DNA of 16,026 bases from Bacillota bacterium (lineage in GTDB: Bacteria > Bacillota > Dethiobacteria > Dethiobacterales > Dethiobacteraceae), in NCBI GenBank assembly GCA_018725345.1, contig QLUI01000008.1, positions 1-16,026 on the forward strand, given 5' to 3'. Below the pieces are notes generated by a model. That model was not told the origin of the DNA, did no database searches, and saw nothing but the letters and a program-made list of their open reading frames with translations. Below are positions 15,477-16,026 of this stretch, in pieces; the stretch's first letter is position 1; every line of letters begins with the position of its first letter. Made by a program: the position numbers and the translations under genes.

Positions 15477-15505
15477 ATTATATCTTTTTCCCAAAAAGCA
15501 CTCAA
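15477..15505 (-). promoter_or_regulatory. Sigma-A promoter of the ctsR operon
   Basis: The minus strand reads TTGAGT (15505-15500), 17 bp, TATAAT (15482-15477). The -10 is perfect and the -35 matches 4 of 6. The predicted start near 15470 overlaps the CtsR operator. Confidence 0.7.
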
Positions 15506-15573
15506 TATTCAGAACTGGTCCATACGGCGTCTAGCTTACTATTTTAAGCCAATAAAGCTATTTTGCTCATTTT

Positions 15574-15630
15574 AGCTTATTTTTTTACACCTTGCCTCAA
15601 GAAATACAAGCAGCAAACTAAAAATAAGCT
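15574..15630. repeat. 11-bp inverted repeat in an A/T-rich gap
   Basis: AGCTTATTTTT (15574-15584) and AAAAATAAGCT (15620-15630) are perfect complements 35 bases apart. A second pair, TTTACACC (15584-15591) with GGTGTAAA (15652-15659), crosses the first, a pseudoknot-like layout. Role unknown; the region (15506-15735) lies between the tRNA terminator and the ctsR promoter. Confidence 0.5.
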
Positions 15631-15635
15631 GTAAT

Positions 15636-15737
15636 TTAATATATGCGGCGCGGTGTAAAGAGCAAAAGCCGAACCGCAATGATCGGTACTGCCAAAAACC
15701 AATCCAAGTTGCGCAGGTTTTGCTGCTCAAACCACAA
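15636..15737 (-). pseudogene. Possible relic of a RodA/FtsW-type gene N-terminus
   Basis: A 33-codon frame from TTG 15737 reads MWFEQQNLRNLDWFLAVPII and a short hydrophobic stretch, then stops. LRNLDW-plus-hydrophobic segment resembles the start of RodA/FtsW cell-wall polymerases. It has no ribosome binding site of note and overlaps the tRNA terminator's tail. The resemblance is short and could be chance. Confidence 0.25.
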
Positions 15738-15771
15738 AAGGGCTTCTAGCAAAAACCGCTAGAAGCCCTTT
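15737..15771 (-). terminator. Intrinsic terminator after tRNA-Thr
   Basis: A perfect 14-bp stem, AAAGGGCTTCTAGC / GCTAGAAGCCCTTT with a 7-nt loop, lies 18 bases downstream of the tRNA. On the minus strand it is followed by a short T run (CCCTTTTGTGG). Confidence 0.85.
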
Positions 15772-15789
15772 AAAAAAGAGATTTTTAAT

Positions 15790-15865
15790 TGGAGCCGACA
15801 ATGGGACTCGAACCCGCAACCTGCTGATTACGATTCAGCTGCTCTACCAATTGAGCTACGTCGGC
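15790..15865 (-). tRNA. tRNA-Thr, anticodon CGU
   Basis: 76 nt including an encoded CCA. Acceptor GCCGACG pairs with TGTCGGC (last pair G-U); the D arm contains GCTCAATTGGTAGAGC; the anticodon stem GCTGA/TCAGC encloses the loop ATCGTAA, giving anticodon CGT (reads ACG); the T arm has GGTTCGAGTCC. The discriminator base is U. The full cloverleaf can be drawn without gaps. Confidence 0.96.
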
Positions 15866-15875
15866 GCTCAAAGAT

Positions 15876-15904
15876 ATTATAGCCGAAAATTGTTGCCTTA
15901 TCAA
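15876..15904 (-). promoter_or_regulatory. Sigma-A promoter of tRNA-Thr
   Basis: The minus strand reads TTGATA (15904-15899), 17 bp, TATAAT (15881-15876): 11 of 12 consensus bases at ideal spacing, ten bases before the mature tRNA 5' end. An imperfect hairpin (15904-15925) covering the end of the upstream gene abuts the -35. Confidence 0.85.
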
Positions 15905-15916
15905 GTAGCTAAAAAT

Positions 15917-16026
15917 TCAGCTACTCATTTCTAACTCGCAATTCCCCGCAATTTCTTGCTCCATAAGCTCTCCCAATATTTTCATGCCACGCGCAATTTT
16001 TTCCTCGCTTGCCTCGGAGAAGGCAA
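15917..16026 (-). CDS. C-terminal end of a probable PLP-dependent aminotransferase / MocR-type regulator
   Basis: The last 35 codons of a gene entering from the right edge, beginning AFSEASEEKIARGMKILGEL and ending in TGA at 15919-15917. The pattern RLxFSEAxEEKIxxGxxxLxEL is the usual C-terminal helix of fold-type I aminotransferases and of GntR/MocR regulators with an aminotransferase domain. Which of the two cannot be told from this piece. A 7-bp inverted repeat overlapping the stop (15904-15910 with 15919-15925) may help end the transcript. Confidence 0.6.
   Translation of the reverse strand, partial: AFSEASEEKIARGMKILGELMEQEIAGNCELEMSS

Noticed and set aside
1..16026. CRISPR array, prophage, integrase or transposase genes
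   Set aside because: No regularly spaced repeats and no such coding sequences were found on either strand.

Overview
The window looks like chromosome of an anaerobic, Gram-positive-type (Bacillota, clostridial) bacterium of the acetogen/Moorella-Dethiobacter sort. The reasons are a ctsR-mcsA-mcsB-clpC operon, Wood-Ljungdahl genes in a Moorella-like order, AAGGAGG-type ribosome binding sites, a ComK-like gene and a sigma-H-type promoter. The species cannot be named from sequence alone. Every convincing gene lies on the minus strand, so transcription runs from high to low coordinates.

Right part (16026 to about 10880): the C-terminal end of a probable PLP-dependent aminotransferase/MocR-type protein; a tRNA-Thr(CGU) with a near-consensus promoter and a strong terminator; a short RodA-like scrap; then the heat-shock/proteostasis operon ctsR-mcsA-mcsB-clpC. 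That operon has a sigma-A promoter and a candidate CtsR operator. CtsR represses it, McsB (activated by McsA) phosphorylates arginines on proteins, and ClpC unfolds the tagged proteins for ClpP.

Centre and left-centre (10776 to 1966): a Wood-Ljungdahl methyl/carbonyl cluster read from a sigma-H-like promoter. The order is cooC - acsB relic - acsC - acsV relic - acsD - acsE - a fused flavin/ferredoxin/FlpD oxidoreductase - metV - metF - terminator. The methyl branch is intact: metF/metV and the oxidoreductase make methyl-THF, AcsE transfers the methyl group, and AcsC/AcsD carry it on a corrinoid. The carbonyl end is damaged in a coherent way. No CO dehydrogenase gene (acsA/cooS) lies between cooC and acsB. 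acsB has lost most of its body, including the A-cluster domain. The corrinoid-protein reactivase gene (acsV, RACo) survives only as a frameshifted stub of about 46 codons. AcsC has Thr in place of the first Cys of its [4Fe-4S] motif. The best reading is a methyl branch decoupled from acetyl-CoA synthesis at this locus, either decaying or repurposed (for example as a methyl donor for methionine), unless intact copies lie elsewhere.

Left end (1965 to 1): about 450 bases without a convincing gene but with two strong tandem hairpins and a 17-bp sequence repeated at the window edge; a TPR protein with a C-terminal helix-turn-helix-like segment; and the start of a ComK-like gene whose ribosome binding site is buried in a hairpin.
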